From Paractinoplanes toevensis (GTDB lineage: Bacteria; Actinomycetota; Actinomycetes; Mycobacteriales; Micromonosporaceae), in assembly GCF_018332695.1 (NCBI RefSeq), contig NZ_BOQN01000157.1, forward strand, positions 1 to 53,889: 53,889 nucleotides of DNA, given 5' to 3'. Made by a program: the position numbers and the translations under genes. The notes beneath the pieces are model-generated. The model worked only from the letters and a program-made list of their open reading frames with translations, did no database searches and was not told the DNA's origin. Below are positions 1 through 8,802 of the stretch, piece after piece (the stretch's first letter is position 1; each line of letters begins with the position of its first letter).

Positions 1-2
1 AC

Positions 3-2579
3 CCGCTGCCGGAATATCCGCGGCCGCAGCTGACCCGCACCGACTGGCAGAGCCTCAACGGCATCTGGCAGTTCGCCGGCGCCTCGAACATCAGCACTCC
101 GCCCACCGGGCAGACCCTCGGTGAGGAGATCCTGGTGCCGTACCCGATCGAGAGCGCGCTCTCCGGGATCATGCGACGCCAGGACTACTCGTACTACCGC
201 CGCACCTTCACCGTCCCGGCCGGCTGGACCGGCAAGAACGTCCAGCTCAACTTCGGTGCCGTGATGTGGCAGTCGAAGGTCTGGGTCAACGGCACGCTGC
301 TCGGCACGCACGAGGGCGGCTACGACAAGTTCTCGTACGACATTTCGGGCGTTTTACAGAGTGGCGCCAACGAGATCATCGTCGGGGTCTGGAACCCGGT
401 CGAGACCCAGGACATCCCGGTCGGCAAGCAGCGGATCAGCCGCGGCGGCATCTTCTACACGCCATCGAGCGGCATCTGGCAGACGGTGTGGCTCGAGCCG
501 ACCAACTCGGCGCGGATCACCCGCCTCGACACCACGCCCAACGTCGCGGCCGGCGGGCTCGACCTGATCGTGCAGGCGGCGAACGCGAGCGGCCAATCCG
601 TCACCGCGCAGGTGGTCTCCGGCGGCACCGTGGTCGGCACGGCCACCGGCACGGTTGGCACGTCGTTCCGGGTAACTGTGCCGAATGCCCGTCTCTGGTC
701 GCCGGACGACCCGTACCTCTACGACCTGCGGGTCACGCTGGGCAGCGGCGACACGGTCGGCGGCTACTTCGGCATGCGCTCGCTCGGCAAGGCGATGCTC
801 GGCGGGGTGCTGCGCCCGACCCTCAACGGCAAGTTCGTCTACCAGCTCGGCACCCTCGACCAGGGTTACTGGCCGGACGGCGTCTACACCGCGCCGACCG
901 ACACCGCCCTGCGCTTCGACCTCGAACAGCAGAAGGCCATGGGCTTCAACATGGTCCGCAAGCACATCAAGGTAGAGAACGACCGCTGGTTCTACTGGGC
1001 CGACCGACTCGGCCTGATGGTCTGGCAGGACATGCCCGCCCTGGCCAGCGGACGGGAGCCGTCGACGGCCGGCCGCACCCGGTTCGAGAAGGAACTCAAG
1101 GAGATGGTCGATGAGCACAAGGGCATCACGTCGATCGTCCAGTGGGTCCCGTTCAACGAGGGCTGGGGCGAGTACGACGCCGGCCGGATCACCGATCTGG
1201 TGAAGAGCTGGGACCCGATCCGGATGGTCAACCACGACTCCGGCTCGAACTGCTGCGACTCCGACCCGGACCCGGGCAACGGCGACGTGATCGACGACCA
1301 TGTGTACGTCGGTCCCGGCATCGGCCGCGCGCCGACCGCGACCCGGTTCGTGGTCAACGGCGAGTACGGCGGGCTCGGCCTGCGAACCACTCACGAGTGG
1401 CCGACCAGCGGCAAGTTCGCCTACGAGTGGCTCGCCGACTCGAACGCGCTGACCAGCCGATACGTCCAGATCACCGGCCGGCTGATCGACCTGATCAACG
1501 GCAGCGGGCTGTCCGGCTCGGTCTACACCGAGCCGACGGACGTGGAGGAAGAGCTCAACGGCTTCTACACGTACGACCGTCAGGTCGCGAAGATGGACCT
1601 GGCCCGGGTGCGTGAGGTCAACCTCCGGGTGCTCGGCGCGGCGACCGGTGCCACCCTCTCCACCGGCAAGCTGGTCTCGCTGAAGGTGACCACGCCCGGC
1701 TACACCAACCGCTACCTGCGGCACTCGGCCGGCGCGGCCCGCACCGACGTGATCAGCACCTCCAGTTCGACCGCCGACCGCCAGGACGCCACATACCGGG
1801 TCCGGCCCGGCCTGTCGAACAGCGCCTGCTACTCGTTCGAGTCGCGCAACTTCCCCGGTCAGTACCTGCGGCACCGCGGCTACCGGGTCTACCGCGAGGC
1901 GAACACCGGCGGCACGTTCGCGGCCGACGCCACCTTCTGCGCCCGGCCCGGGCTCTCCGGCGGCGGCACCTCGCTGGAAGCGTCCAACCTGGCCGGCTAC
2001 TTCATGCGGCACCGCAGCGACGAGGTCTGGATGGACGCCAACACCGGCGGTTCGTTCACCGACGACGCGACCTGGCAGGTGACCACCCCGCTGTGGCGCA
2101 GCGGCGCCGACCTCACGGTCGGGGCGAACCGCTCGTTCCGGGTCACCACCGCCGGTTACGACACCCGCTACCTGCGGCACCGGGACAGCCTGGCCCGCAC
2201 CGACGTGATCACCACGGGCAGCTCGCTCACCGACCGGCAGGACGCCACCTTCACGGTCCGCACCGGCCTGGCCGACAACAGTTGCTACACATTCGAGTCG
2301 GTCAACTACCCGGGGCGGTACCTGCGGCACGCGGCCTACCGGCTGCAGACGGCGACCAACGACGGGACGACGACGTTCCAGCAGGACGCCACCTTCTGCG
2401 CGCAGCCCGGTCTGAGCGGCGCCAACCTCTCGCTCGAATCCCTCAACTACCCGGGCTACTACTGGCGGCACTACGCCGAAGCGGTCTACATCGCCACCAA
2501 TGGCGGCGGCAACACCTGGGACTCGCCGGGCAGCTACAGCGCCGACGCGACCTGGAACAACGCGAATCCACTGGGGTAA
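3..2579 (+). CDS. GH2 family glycosidase with two C-terminal AbfB modules (5' partial)
   Basis: The frame is open from base 3, so the start codon and any signal peptide lie left of the window. The first visible residues (TDWQSLNGIWQF) are the typical opening of the GH2 sugar-binding jelly roll. An Ig-like domain and a TIM barrel follow. The barrel has the acid/base motif FNEGWGEY (Glu codon at 1158) and the likely nucleophile in NGEYGG (Glu codon at 1362). From about 1670 to the end there are two beta-trefoil AbfB modules (about 1672-2085 and 2134-2570) with repeated YLRH and DATF(C) motifs; AbfB domains bind arabinofuranose side chains. An extracellular beta-galactosidase-like or related enzyme acting on arabinose-decorated polymers is inferred. 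The stop is 2 nt before the importer ATPase, so co-transcription is likely. The exact substrate is unknown. Confidence 0.88.
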   Translation, partial: PLPEYPRPQLTRTDWQSLNGIWQFAGASNISTPPTGQTLGEEILVPYPIESALSGIMRRQDYSYYRRTFTVPAGWTGKNVQLNFGAVMWQSKVWVNGTLLGTHEGGYDKFSYDISGVLQSGANEIIVGVWNPVETQDIPVGKQRISRGGIFYTPSSGIWQTVWLEPTNSARITRLDTTPNVAAGGLDLIVQAANASGQSVTAQVVSGGTVVGTATGTVGTSFRVTVPNARLWSPDDPYLYDLRVTLGSGDTVGGYFGMRSLGKAMLGGVLRPTLNGKFVYQLGTLDQGYWPDGVYTAPTDTALRFDLEQQKAMGFNMVRKHIKVENDRWFYWADRLGLMVWQDMPALASGREPSTAGRTRFEKELKEMVDEHKGITSIVQWVPFNEGWGEYDAGRITDLVKSWDPIRMVNHDSGSNCCDSDPDPGNGDVIDDHVYVGPGIGRAPTATRFVVNGEYGGLGLRTTHEWPTSGKFAYEWLADSNALTSRYVQITGRLIDLINGSGLSGSVYTEPTDVEEELNGFYTYDRQVAKMDLARVREVNLRVLGAATGATLSTGKLVSLKVTTPGYTNRYLRHSAGAARTDVISTSSSTADRQDATYRVRPGLSNSACYSFESRNFPGQYLRHRGYRVYREANTGGTFAADATFCARPGLSGGGTSLEASNLAGYFMRHRSDEVWMDANTGGSFTDDATWQVTTPLWRSGADLTVGANRSFRVTTAGYDTRYLRHRDSLARTDVITTGSSLTDRQDATFTVRTGLADNSCYTFESVNYPGRYLRHAAYRLQTATNDGTTTFQQDATFCAQPGLSGANLSLESLNYPGYYWRHYAEAVYIATNGGGNTWDSPGSYSADATWNNANPLG

Positions 2580-2581
2580 AG

Positions 2582-4093
2582 ATGCTGGAAGTCCTCGACG
2601 TCTCCAAGATATTTCCGGGCGTGCGTGCCCTCGACCAGGTCTCGTTCCGGCTGCAGGCCGGCGAGGTGCACGCCCTGGTCGGCGAGAACGGTGCCGGCAA
2701 GTCCACTTTGATCAAGGTGCTCACCGGCGTCTACCAACCGGACTCCGGCGAGCTCCGCTACGACGGTCGAACCGCCCAATTCGGTACACCGATGGACGCC
2801 CAGCACGCCGGAATCTCCACGATCTATCAGGAAGTCAACCTCATCCCGCTGATGAGCGTGGCCCACAACCTGTTCCTCGGTCGCGAGCCGAGGAACAGGC
2901 TGGGCCTGCTCGACGAGAACCGGATGCACCGCGATGCGCGGGAGATCCTGGCCGGGTACGGCGTGACCGCCGACGTCCGCCGCCGGCTCGGCACCCTCGC
3001 GCTCGGCGAACAGCAGATGGTCGCCCTGGCCCGGGCCGTGATGATCGACGCCAAGGTCGTCATCATGGACGAGCCCACCTCGTCGCTCGAACCGCGCGAG
3101 GTGGAGACCCTCTTCGGGGTCATCCGCGAACTGCACGGCCGGGGCATCGGCATCATCTACGTCAGCCACCGGCTCGACGAGCTCTACCAGATCTGCGACG
3201 CCGTCACGATCCTGCGCGACGGCAAGGTCGTGCACACCGGCAAGCTCGCCGACCTGGAACGCATTCGCCTGGTGTCGCTGATGCTCGGGCGGGAGATGTC
3301 CGAGGTGCGGCGCGAAGGAGCGACAGCCTTCTCCGGCGCGGCGACCGGCGACACCGGCGCCGCGCCGGTCCTCCGCGCAAGCGGCCTGACCAGCCGGCGG
3401 AAACTGCACGACATCAGCTTCGAGGTGCGACCGGGCGAGGTGGTCGGCCTCGGTGGCCTGCTCGGCGCCGGGCGCAGCGAAACGATCAAGGCGATCGGCG
3501 GCGCGTATCCGCTGGACAGCGGCGACGTGCAGGTCAATGGCGTCGATCTGAAGAAGCCGACGACCGTGCGAGCCGTCCGGGCCGGCATCGCCGTACAACC
3601 CGAGGACCGCAAGGCCGAGGGGATCATCGCGGGCCTTTCGGTACGGGAGAACATCGCGCTCGCCGTACTCCCCCAGCTCTCCCGCCTCGGCCTGGTCTCC
3701 GAATCCAAGATCGACGCGATCGTCGAGAAGTACATGACCCGCCTGCGGATCAAGGCGTCCAGTCCCCACCAGCTCGTCGGCGACCTCTCCGGCGGCAACC
3801 AGCAGAAGGTGCTGCTGGCCCGCCTGCTCGCCACCGGGCCCAAGGTGCTGCTGCTCGACGAGCCCACCCGCGGCATCGACGTCGGCGCCAAGGCCGAGGT
3901 GCAGTCGCTGATCGACGAGCTCGCCGCCGAGGGGCTCGGCGTCGTGCTGGTCTCCTCGGACGCCGAGGAGCTGATCGAGGGCGCCGACCGCGTGGTGGTG
4001 CTGCGCGACGGCGTCGTCGTCGGCGTCCTCACCGGCGCCCAGGTGACCACCGAGGACCTGATGTCCGCGATCGCGGCGGGAGGAAACGAGTGA
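2582..4093 (+). CDS. Sugar ABC importer ATPase, RbsA/XylG/MglA type
   Basis: This 503-aa protein has two fused nucleotide-binding domains, as is standard for class-2 carbohydrate importers (ribose, xylose, galactose). The N-terminal half has Walker A GENGAGKST at residues 34-42. Its signature is degenerate (LALGEQQM), and its Walker B is VVIMDEPTS. The C-terminal half has a P-loop lacking Lys (GLLGAGRSE) and an intact signature LSGGNQQK at about 402, the asymmetry usual for RbsA. The ATG at 2582 is chosen because it lies 2 nt after the GH2 stop and begins the conserved N-terminus. It overlaps the permease start by 4 nt (GTGA). It would energise uptake of a monosaccharide, perhaps one released by the upstream glycosidase. 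No solute-binding protein is visible, so it may lie left of the window. Confidence 0.93.
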   Translation: MLEVLDVSKIFPGVRALDQVSFRLQAGEVHALVGENGAGKSTLIKVLTGVYQPDSGELRYDGRTAQFGTPMDAQHAGISTIYQEVNLIPLMSVAHNLFLGREPRNRLGLLDENRMHRDAREILAGYGVTADVRRRLGTLALGEQQMVALARAVMIDAKVVIMDEPTSSLEPREVETLFGVIRELHGRGIGIIYVSHRLDELYQICDAVTILRDGKVVHTGKLADLERIRLVSLMLGREMSEVRREGATAFSGAATGDTGAAPVLRASGLTSRRKLHDISFEVRPGEVVGLGGLLGAGRSETIKAIGGAYPLDSGDVQVNGVDLKKPTTVRAVRAGIAVQPEDRKAEGIIAGLSVRENIALAVLPQLSRLGLVSESKIDAIVEKYMTRLRIKASSPHQLVGDLSGGNQQKVLLARLLATGPKVLLLDEPTRGIDVGAKAEVQSLIDELAAEGLGVVLVSSDAEELIEGADRVVVLRDGVVVGVLTGAQVTTEDLMSAIAAGGNE

Positions 4094-5043
4094 CGACACA
4101 GGTCGCGGCCCGGCCGGCCCTCAACCTCAAGGGGCTCCCCCAATACGGCGTCTACCTGGCCATCCTGCTGCTGGTTCTCTACAACATCTTCTTCACCCCG
4201 TACTTCCTGACCTGGAGCAACGTACGCATCCAGCTCATCCAGGTGGCGCCGATCGTGATCGTGGCGCTCGGCATGGCGCTGGTGATCGGCACCGAGGGCA
4301 TCGATCTGTCGGTCGGCTCGGTGATGGCCCTGGCCGCCGCGCTCATCCCGCTCTACCTGGGGTACGGCGTGGTCGCCGCGATCCTGGCGTCACTGGTCGC
4401 GGGGGTGGCGGTCGGGTTCATCAACGGCGTACTCGTCGCCCGAGTGGGTTTGCAGCCGATCGTCGCCACCCTGGCCCTCTTCGTCGGCGGCCGCGGCCTG
4501 GCCGTGGTGATCAGCGAAGGCAAACTCAAAGACGTCCGCAACCCCGACCTCATCTATCTCGGCTCGGGTGACCTGTTCGGCATCCCGGTGCTGGTCTGGA
4601 TCGCCGCCGCCTTGGTGCTGGTCGTCGCGTTCCTGGTGCGGCGCACCGTTTTCGGCCGCCGGCTGCTCGCCGTCGGCGGCAACCGTCCGGCCACCGAGCT
4701 GGCCGGCCTGCCGGTCAAGCGGGTGCTGATCACCGTGTACGTGCTCTGCGCGGTGCTCGCCTCGATCGCCGGCCTGCTCAGCGTGGCCCGCATCCAGTCC
4801 AGCGACGCCTCCGCGGTCGGCCTGCTCATCGAGCTCTCCGCGATCACCGCGGTGGTGGTCGGCGGCACCCCGCTCACCGGCGGCAAGGTGCGCGTCCTCG
4901 GCACCGTGGCCGGCGCCCTGCTGATGCAACTGGTGATCGCCACCATGATCAAACACAACCTGCAGCCGTCCACGACCGAGATGGTGCAGGCCGTCATCAT
5001 CCTGATCGCGGTCTACGTGGCACGAGAGAGGAAGACCCGGTGA
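4090..5043 (+). CDS. Sugar ABC transporter permease, RbsC type
   Basis: The product is 317 aa and very hydrophobic, with about 8-10 membrane segments. The family block GTEGIDLSVGSVMALAAAL is present (residues about 75-93), and the C-terminal GGTPLTGGKVRVLGT loop contacts the ATPase. The GTG start at 4090 overlaps the ATPase stop in a GTGA junction, implying translational coupling. It should form the membrane channel with the second permease encoded just downstream; two different permease genes in one operon suggest a heterodimer. The C-terminus ARERKTR lies inside a short direct repeat described separately. Substrate specificity is not readable from the sequence. Confidence 0.92.
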   Translation: MTTQVAARPALNLKGLPQYGVYLAILLLVLYNIFFTPYFLTWSNVRIQLIQVAPIVIVALGMALVIGTEGIDLSVGSVMALAAALIPLYLGYGVVAAILASLVAGVAVGFINGVLVARVGLQPIVATLALFVGGRGLAVVISEGKLKDVRNPDLIYLGSGDLFGIPVLVWIAAALVLVVAFLVRRTVFGRRLLAVGGNRPATELAGLPVKRVLITVYVLCAVLASIAGLLSVARIQSSDASAVGLLIELSAITAVVVGGTPLTGGKVRVLGTVAGALLMQLVIATMIKHNLQPSTTEMVQAVIILIAVYVARERKTR

Positions 5044-5079
5044 CGGTCTCTGTCGCGCGAGAGAGGAAGACCCGGTGAC
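5023..5079 (+). repeat. Tandem 22-bp duplication at the permease/permease junction
   Basis: An identical 22-bp string occurs at 5023-5044 and 5058-5079 (period 35). It starts cgagagaggaag and ends with the GTGAC start context. Each copy carries the C-terminal ERKTR codons, a purine-rich ribosome-binding site (GAGAGGAAG) and an overlapping GTG/TGA stop-start. Copy 1 provides the stop of the first permease. Copy 2 provides the ribosome-binding site and GTG of the second permease. Between them, GTG at 5040 opens a 12-codon frame that ends at 5078. Confidence 0.85.
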
Positions 5080-6085
5080 CATGGGAATCGCCGAACCCCG
5101 AGTGGCGGCCGCCGCGGACACCCGCCGCGAGGAGCGCACCGACCGGATCGTCGGCATCGTGCAGCGCCAGGGTGCGCCGGCCGTCCTGATCCTGGTCGTG
5201 CTGATCTCGCTGGCCGCCTTCCCGAACTTCCGCAGTTTCGACAACACCGCGACGATCCTGGTCGCGGCGGCACCACCGATGCTGATCGCGCTCGGCATGA
5301 CCTTCGTGATCCTGACCGGCGGCATCGATCTGTCGGTGGGTTCGCTCTACGTGCTCGGCGGCGTCCTTGCGGCCTGGGCCTCGCAGTACGGCTTCGTCGC
5401 GGCGTTCGCGGCACCCCTGCTGGTATGCGGGGCGATCGGTGTCGCGAATGGACTGCTCATCGCGTACACCCGAATGGCTCCTTTTATTGTGACTTTGGCG
5501 GCGCTGCTCGGCGCGCGCGGTCTCATGCGAGCGATCAGTTCCGAGGGTTCCGAGACCTTTCTGGTGAAGAGCGACGCGTTCCGGCGGCTCGGCAACGGCT
5601 CGTTCCTCGACATCGGCTACCAGGTGTGGCTGGTCGCCGGGCTGGTGGTGCTCGGCATGGTGCTGCTGGCCCGCACCGGATTCGGGCGCGCGGTCTACGC
5701 GGTGGGCGGCAGCGAGGACGCGGCCGCGCTGATGGGCGTCGCGGTACGCCGTACCAAAGTCTGGGTCTATGTGATGTCGGGTTTGCTGGCCGGCGTGGCC
5801 GGCGCGATCAACGCGGCCAAGCTCGGTTCCGGGGTGACCGTCCTCGGCACCGGCATGGAGCTGGACGCGATCGCCGCCGTGGTGATCGGCGGGACGCTGC
5901 TGACCGGCGGTGCCGGCTCGATCGCCGGAACCGTGGCGGGCGTGCTGCTGCTCGGCGTCATCCAGAACCTGATCAACCAGGTCGGCAACCTGAACAGCAA
6001 CTGGCAGCAGGTGATCAGCGGAACGTTCCTGGCCCTGGTCGTGGTCGCGCAGACCTACCTGGTGAAACTCCGCAGGATCAACTAA
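5075..6085 (+). CDS. Second sugar ABC transporter permease, RbsC type
   Basis: This 336-aa membrane protein is homologous to the preceding permease. It shares the block LTGGIDLSVGSLYVLGG (around residues 84-100) and the conserved late loop GGTLLTGGAGSIAGTVAG. GTG at 5075 is preferred because GAGAGGAAG lies about 6 nt upstream; ATG at 5081 is an in-frame alternative. The first 30 residues are polar and probably cytoplasmic. It likely forms a heterodimeric channel with the 4090-5043 product under the RbsA-like ATPase. The stop (TAA 6083-6085) overlaps the stop of the convergent anti-sigma gene, and no terminator hairpin lies between them. Confidence 0.92.
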   Translation: MTMGIAEPRVAAAADTRREERTDRIVGIVQRQGAPAVLILVVLISLAAFPNFRSFDNTATILVAAAPPMLIALGMTFVILTGGIDLSVGSLYVLGGVLAAWASQYGFVAAFAAPLLVCGAIGVANGLLIAYTRMAPFIVTLAALLGARGLMRAISSEGSETFLVKSDAFRRLGNGSFLDIGYQVWLVAGLVVLGMVLLARTGFGRAVYAVGGSEDAAALMGVAVRRTKVWVYVMSGLLAGVAGAINAAKLGSGVTVLGTGMELDAIAAVVIGGTLLTGGAGSIAGTVAGVLLLGVIQNLINQVGNLNSNWQQVISGTFLALVVVAQTYLVKLRRIN

Positions 6086-6795
6086 TCGAGTTTCGCGGTG
6101 CCGAGCACGTGGCCGTCGGTGTCGGCGACGCTCACCGAGCTGACGTTGCGCAGCTGGAACGAGCTGGCCCCGATCACCTTCGCACTGCCGCTCACCGTCG
6201 GCCCCCACACCGCCGCCTGCTCGACCTTGCCCTCGACGTTGTGCACCTCGCACAGGAACGGGCCCTCGCCGCGCAGTTTCGTCACGTCCAGCGCCACCGA
6301 CACGCCCCACATCTTCGGGGTGAGCACGGCCTGGCCGGTCAGGCCGCTGCCCTCGGCGGGCTCGAACCGCGCGGTCACCAGCTCGGCACTGGGCAGCACC
6401 GAGGACGGCTGGTTGGCGGTCCGGTTGTTGCGGATCACGCCCGCGCCGACCACCATCGCGATCAGCACCGCGGCGGCCGCGGCCAGCCAGCGCACCCGGG
6501 CCGCCCGCTTCTCCCGGCCGCGTTCCGACCGCATGCGGCGCAGCAGGCCCTCGATGTTCTCCGCCGACGGGCGGGCGGACAGGCTGACCGGCGGTCCGGC
6601 CACGACCCCGGCCGTCCGCTGGGCGTCCGGCAGGCGTTGCAAGAGTTCCGGTACGGGCGCCAGGCGCTCCAACTCGTCGCGACACTCGTCGCAGTCCCGC
6701 AGGTGCGCATCGAGCCGATCGGTGTCGGTCTCGTCGAGGCCGCCGAGAAGATAGCCACCGAGCAGCCGCCGAAGTTCGTCGTGTTCCGCGTTCAC
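6082..6795 (-). CDS. Zinc-binding anti-sigma factor, RslA/RsrA-like
   Basis: The protein is 237 aa. Residues H31, C35 and C38 form the HX3CX2C zinc motif (LDAHLRDCDECRDEL) of ZAS anti-sigma factors. A single membrane helix (WLAAAAAVLIAMVVGAGVI) sits near residues 97-117, and an exported C-terminal domain of about 120 residues with beta character follows. The GTG start overlaps the sigma gene stop by 4 nt, so the two are translationally coupled. It should hold the sigma factor inactive at the membrane until an envelope or redox signal arrives. The inducing signal is unknown. The stop overlaps that of the converging permease (CTAA). Confidence 0.9.
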   Translation of the reverse strand: MNAEHDELRRLLGGYLLGGLDETDTDRLDAHLRDCDECRDELERLAPVPELLQRLPDAQRTAGVVAGPPVSLSARPSAENIEGLLRRMRSERGREKRAARVRWLAAAAAVLIAMVVGAGVIRNNRTANQPSSVLPSAELVTARFEPAEGSGLTGQAVLTPKMWGVSVALDVTKLRGEGPFLCEVHNVEGKVEQAAVWGPTVSGSAKVIGASSFQLRNVSSVSVADTDGHVLGTAKLD

Positions 6796-7313
6796 CGGAG
6801 AACCCCCATCTCCTCGAACGCCGTCCGCAACGCCCGGACCGCGTAATAGGCCCGGGATTTGACGGTTCCCTCGGGTACGGACAGTTGGCGGGCCGCCTCG
6901 GCCACACTCCGCCCCTCGTAATACATCGCCTTGACCACGGCCTGGTGATCGTCGGACAGCCGCTCCAGCGCCTCGGCCACCAGCCAGCCCTCCACCATCT
7001 GGTCGACGTTGTCCTCGACCGGCATGGCGTTGACCGCGGTCTCGTCGCCCACCAGATGCGGGCGGCGCTGCTCGGCCCGCCAGGCGTTGGTGACCACGTT
7101 GCGCGCGATGGTGAGCAGGTAGGAGCGGGTGCGGCCCTGATCGGTGTCGAGATGGTCGATGTGTTTCCAGGCGCGCAGCAGGGTTTCCTGCACCATGTCC
7201 TCGGCGCGATGCCGGTCGTGCACATATCGCAGGACGAAGCTGAGCAGGACCGCGTAGTGCTCGGTATAGAGCGCGGTCATCAGCTCCTCGTCGGGGCTCA
7301 CCCGTCGCCTCAT
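6792..7313 (-). CDS. ECF RNA polymerase sigma factor, SigL-like
   Basis: The product is 173 aa, normal for group 4 sigma factors. Region 2 spans about 15-90, with the core helix AEDMVQETLLRAWKH and IARNVVTNAWRAE. Region 4 spans about 115-165, with an HTH in EGRSVAEAARQLSVPEGTVKSRAYYAVRAL. There is no C-terminal SnoaL extension. Together with the coupled zinc anti-sigma gene it resembles the mycobacterial SigL-RslA arrangement. Upstream on the minus strand lies an AACC-like -35 with a CGT/TGT-like -10 some 16 nt away (within 7355-7385), a weak autoregulatory promoter candidate. The neighbouring secreted protein gene could be a target, but this is inferred from position only. Confidence 0.92.
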   Translation of the reverse strand: MRRRVSPDEELMTALYTEHYAVLLSFVLRYVHDRHRAEDMVQETLLRAWKHIDHLDTDQGRTRSYLLTIARNVVTNAWRAEQRRPHLVGDETAVNAMPVEDNVDQMVEGWLVAEALERLSDDHQAVVKAMYYEGRSVAEAARQLSVPEGTVKSRAYYAVRALRTAFEEMGVLR

Positions 7314-7407
7314 CCCCGTGCCTCTCGCCTCCGGCTACGTCCCGTCGCCAACAACTTGTACACCGTCGAGCTGAAGACGGTTCGACGAAAACGTGCCGGA
7401 TACGGGA

Positions 7408-7442
7408 CGATGCCCGGTCCCCCTCGCCGGGACCGGGCATCG
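7408..7442 (-). terminator. Hairpin terminator of the neprosin-like gene
   Basis: The arms at 7408-7421 and 7429-7442 form a perfect 14-bp GC-rich stem (cgatgcccggtccc and its complement) around a 7-nt loop. It lies 15 nt past the stop of the minus-strand gene at 7457. There is no T-tract, which is common for actinobacterial terminators. Confidence 0.75.
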
Positions 7443-7456
7443 CGTCACGTGGAACT

Positions 7457-8587
7457 TCAGCAGGTGCCGCCGCCGCCGTACCGGAAGGAGCGCGGGGGCG
7501 CCGGCTTGATCCCGTAATAGGACAGCTGCTCGGCCGACTTACCCGTTTCCTTGTCCAGGGCGGGGTAGGTGAACTCCATCGACACCTGGGGGTTGATGTA
7601 CGCCGTAGTGGTGAAGTAGGCGGACGTGGCCGCCACCTTGGGATCCGGGTCCAGCGGGTTCACCGCGTTGCCCATGTCGGTGCAGGTCTTCTCCGCGTTG
7701 GAGACGGCCACCTCACCGAAGAGCTGGACGAGACCCGTCTCCTCGAACTCCACACCCTCGTCGTTCCAGAGCTGCTCGGGGAAGTAACCGATCCACTCCG
7801 AGTCGTACGCGATCCACCAGCCGCCGTTCGTGTACTCGATGCCGAACCGCTTGGTGCCGAGCGGGAGGGTGTCACCGGGCTTGACGTTCTTGCTGTACTG
7901 CACCCAGCCGCAGCCGTTGTAGCAGCTTTCCTCTTTGTTGACCCAGTGGTAGACGAACAGGTGCGGATCCTCGCTGCCCTTGTTGGTCAGGCGGTCGACG
8001 GTCCAGCCGACCTCGACGATCTGCTTGCTGTCGCCCGACTGCACGGCGAGCTCGGCGAGGGTGTGGTAATCGTTGTCGGCCAGCCACGGCTTGGCGATCG
8101 TGATCGTGGAGTAGACGCCCTTCGACACGACGTCCTGCCGGGCGGTGCTGTAGATGTAGTCGACGTCGTAGTCGTCGTCGGCCTTGGCGGCCGGCGGCAG
8201 CGGCGGCGGAACGTCGGTCTTCTCGGTGAGCAGCGACGAGGACGTCGTCCGGCCGGTGCGGCCCTTCGGCCCGTAGCGGCCACGCGGCTGAATCGAACCG
8301 CTCGCGTCGGCGGCGGCCGCGTCGGCGCCCTCGGCGCGCAGCGTCTTGCTGTCGGCGCCGGCCCGGCCCTTGCGGATGCTCGTCGGGCGCTCGCCCCACG
8401 GCAGAAGGGCCGGCGGGGTCGCCGTGGTGCTGATGCCACCGGTCGGGGAGTCGGCGACGGGAGTCGTCAGTTGGGGGGCGCCCGTGATCTGCTCCGCACC
8501 CGCGTTCAGCGTGGAGACGACGCCGATGGCGCCGACTACGGCTACGGCAAGGCCGGCGGCGAGTAGACCGCGGCGTGACTTCAACAC
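7457..8587 (-). CDS. Secreted neprosin-like protein
   Basis: The GTG at 8587 is chosen because GAGGA sits 7 nt upstream and the protein then begins with a signal peptide (KSRRGLLAAGLAVAVVGAIG). A longer frame reaches 8644 but lacks a ribosome-binding site. After a low-complexity, Ala/Gly/Arg-rich linker (to about residue 125), the last 230 residues resemble the neprosin domain (DUF239). Visible motifs are HLFVYHWVNKEESCYNGCGW, FGIEYTNGGWWIAYDSEWIGYFPEQLW and a late GNAV. Plant neprosin is a glutamate prolyl endopeptidase, and some bacterial relatives share that fold. Protease activity here is inferred; no catalytic Glu pair was assigned with certainty. It is followed by a strong hairpin, so it is transcribed separately from the sigma factor gene. 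Confidence 0.75.
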   Translation of the reverse strand: MLKSRRGLLAAGLAVAVVGAIGVVSTLNAGAEQITGAPQLTTPVADSPTGGISTTATPPALLPWGERPTSIRKGRAGADSKTLRAEGADAAAADASGSIQPRGRYGPKGRTGRTTSSSLLTEKTDVPPPLPPAAKADDDYDVDYIYSTARQDVVSKGVYSTITIAKPWLADNDYHTLAELAVQSGDSKQIVEVGWTVDRLTNKGSEDPHLFVYHWVNKEESCYNGCGWVQYSKNVKPGDTLPLGTKRFGIEYTNGGWWIAYDSEWIGYFPEQLWNDEGVEFEETGLVQLFGEVAVSNAEKTCTDMGNAVNPLDPDPKVAATSAYFTTTAYINPQVSMEFTYPALDKETGKSAEQLSYYGIKPAPPRSFRYGGGGTC

Positions 8588-8802
8588 GTGTCCGTCCTCG
8601 TTGATCGGGGGGTCAGAGGCGGTGGGCGAGGCGACCTCCGGCACCGGTTCTCGGCGGCGACCGTCACCATATAGCTTCCTCGATTCCAGAAGCTCTCGCC
8701 GACGGGATTTCCGCCTTAACGGCTGAGGCAGCCAGCCGATCCGGTGATGCGAGTTTCAATTTCCACGACTCAGCGTGTTCAGACGATCGCACAGTGCGGC
8801 AT

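Noticed and set aside
354..2471. 705-codon open frame antisense to the GH2 gene
   Set aside because: It is a mirror of the GC-biased codon pattern of the real gene, rich in Arg/Gly/Val/Ala, without domains. The forward frame has clear GH2 motifs.
4997..7225. 742-codon minus-strand frame spanning permease and sigma genes
   Set aside because: Composition is typical of out-of-frame translation, and it crosses several genes with strong family motifs on other frames.
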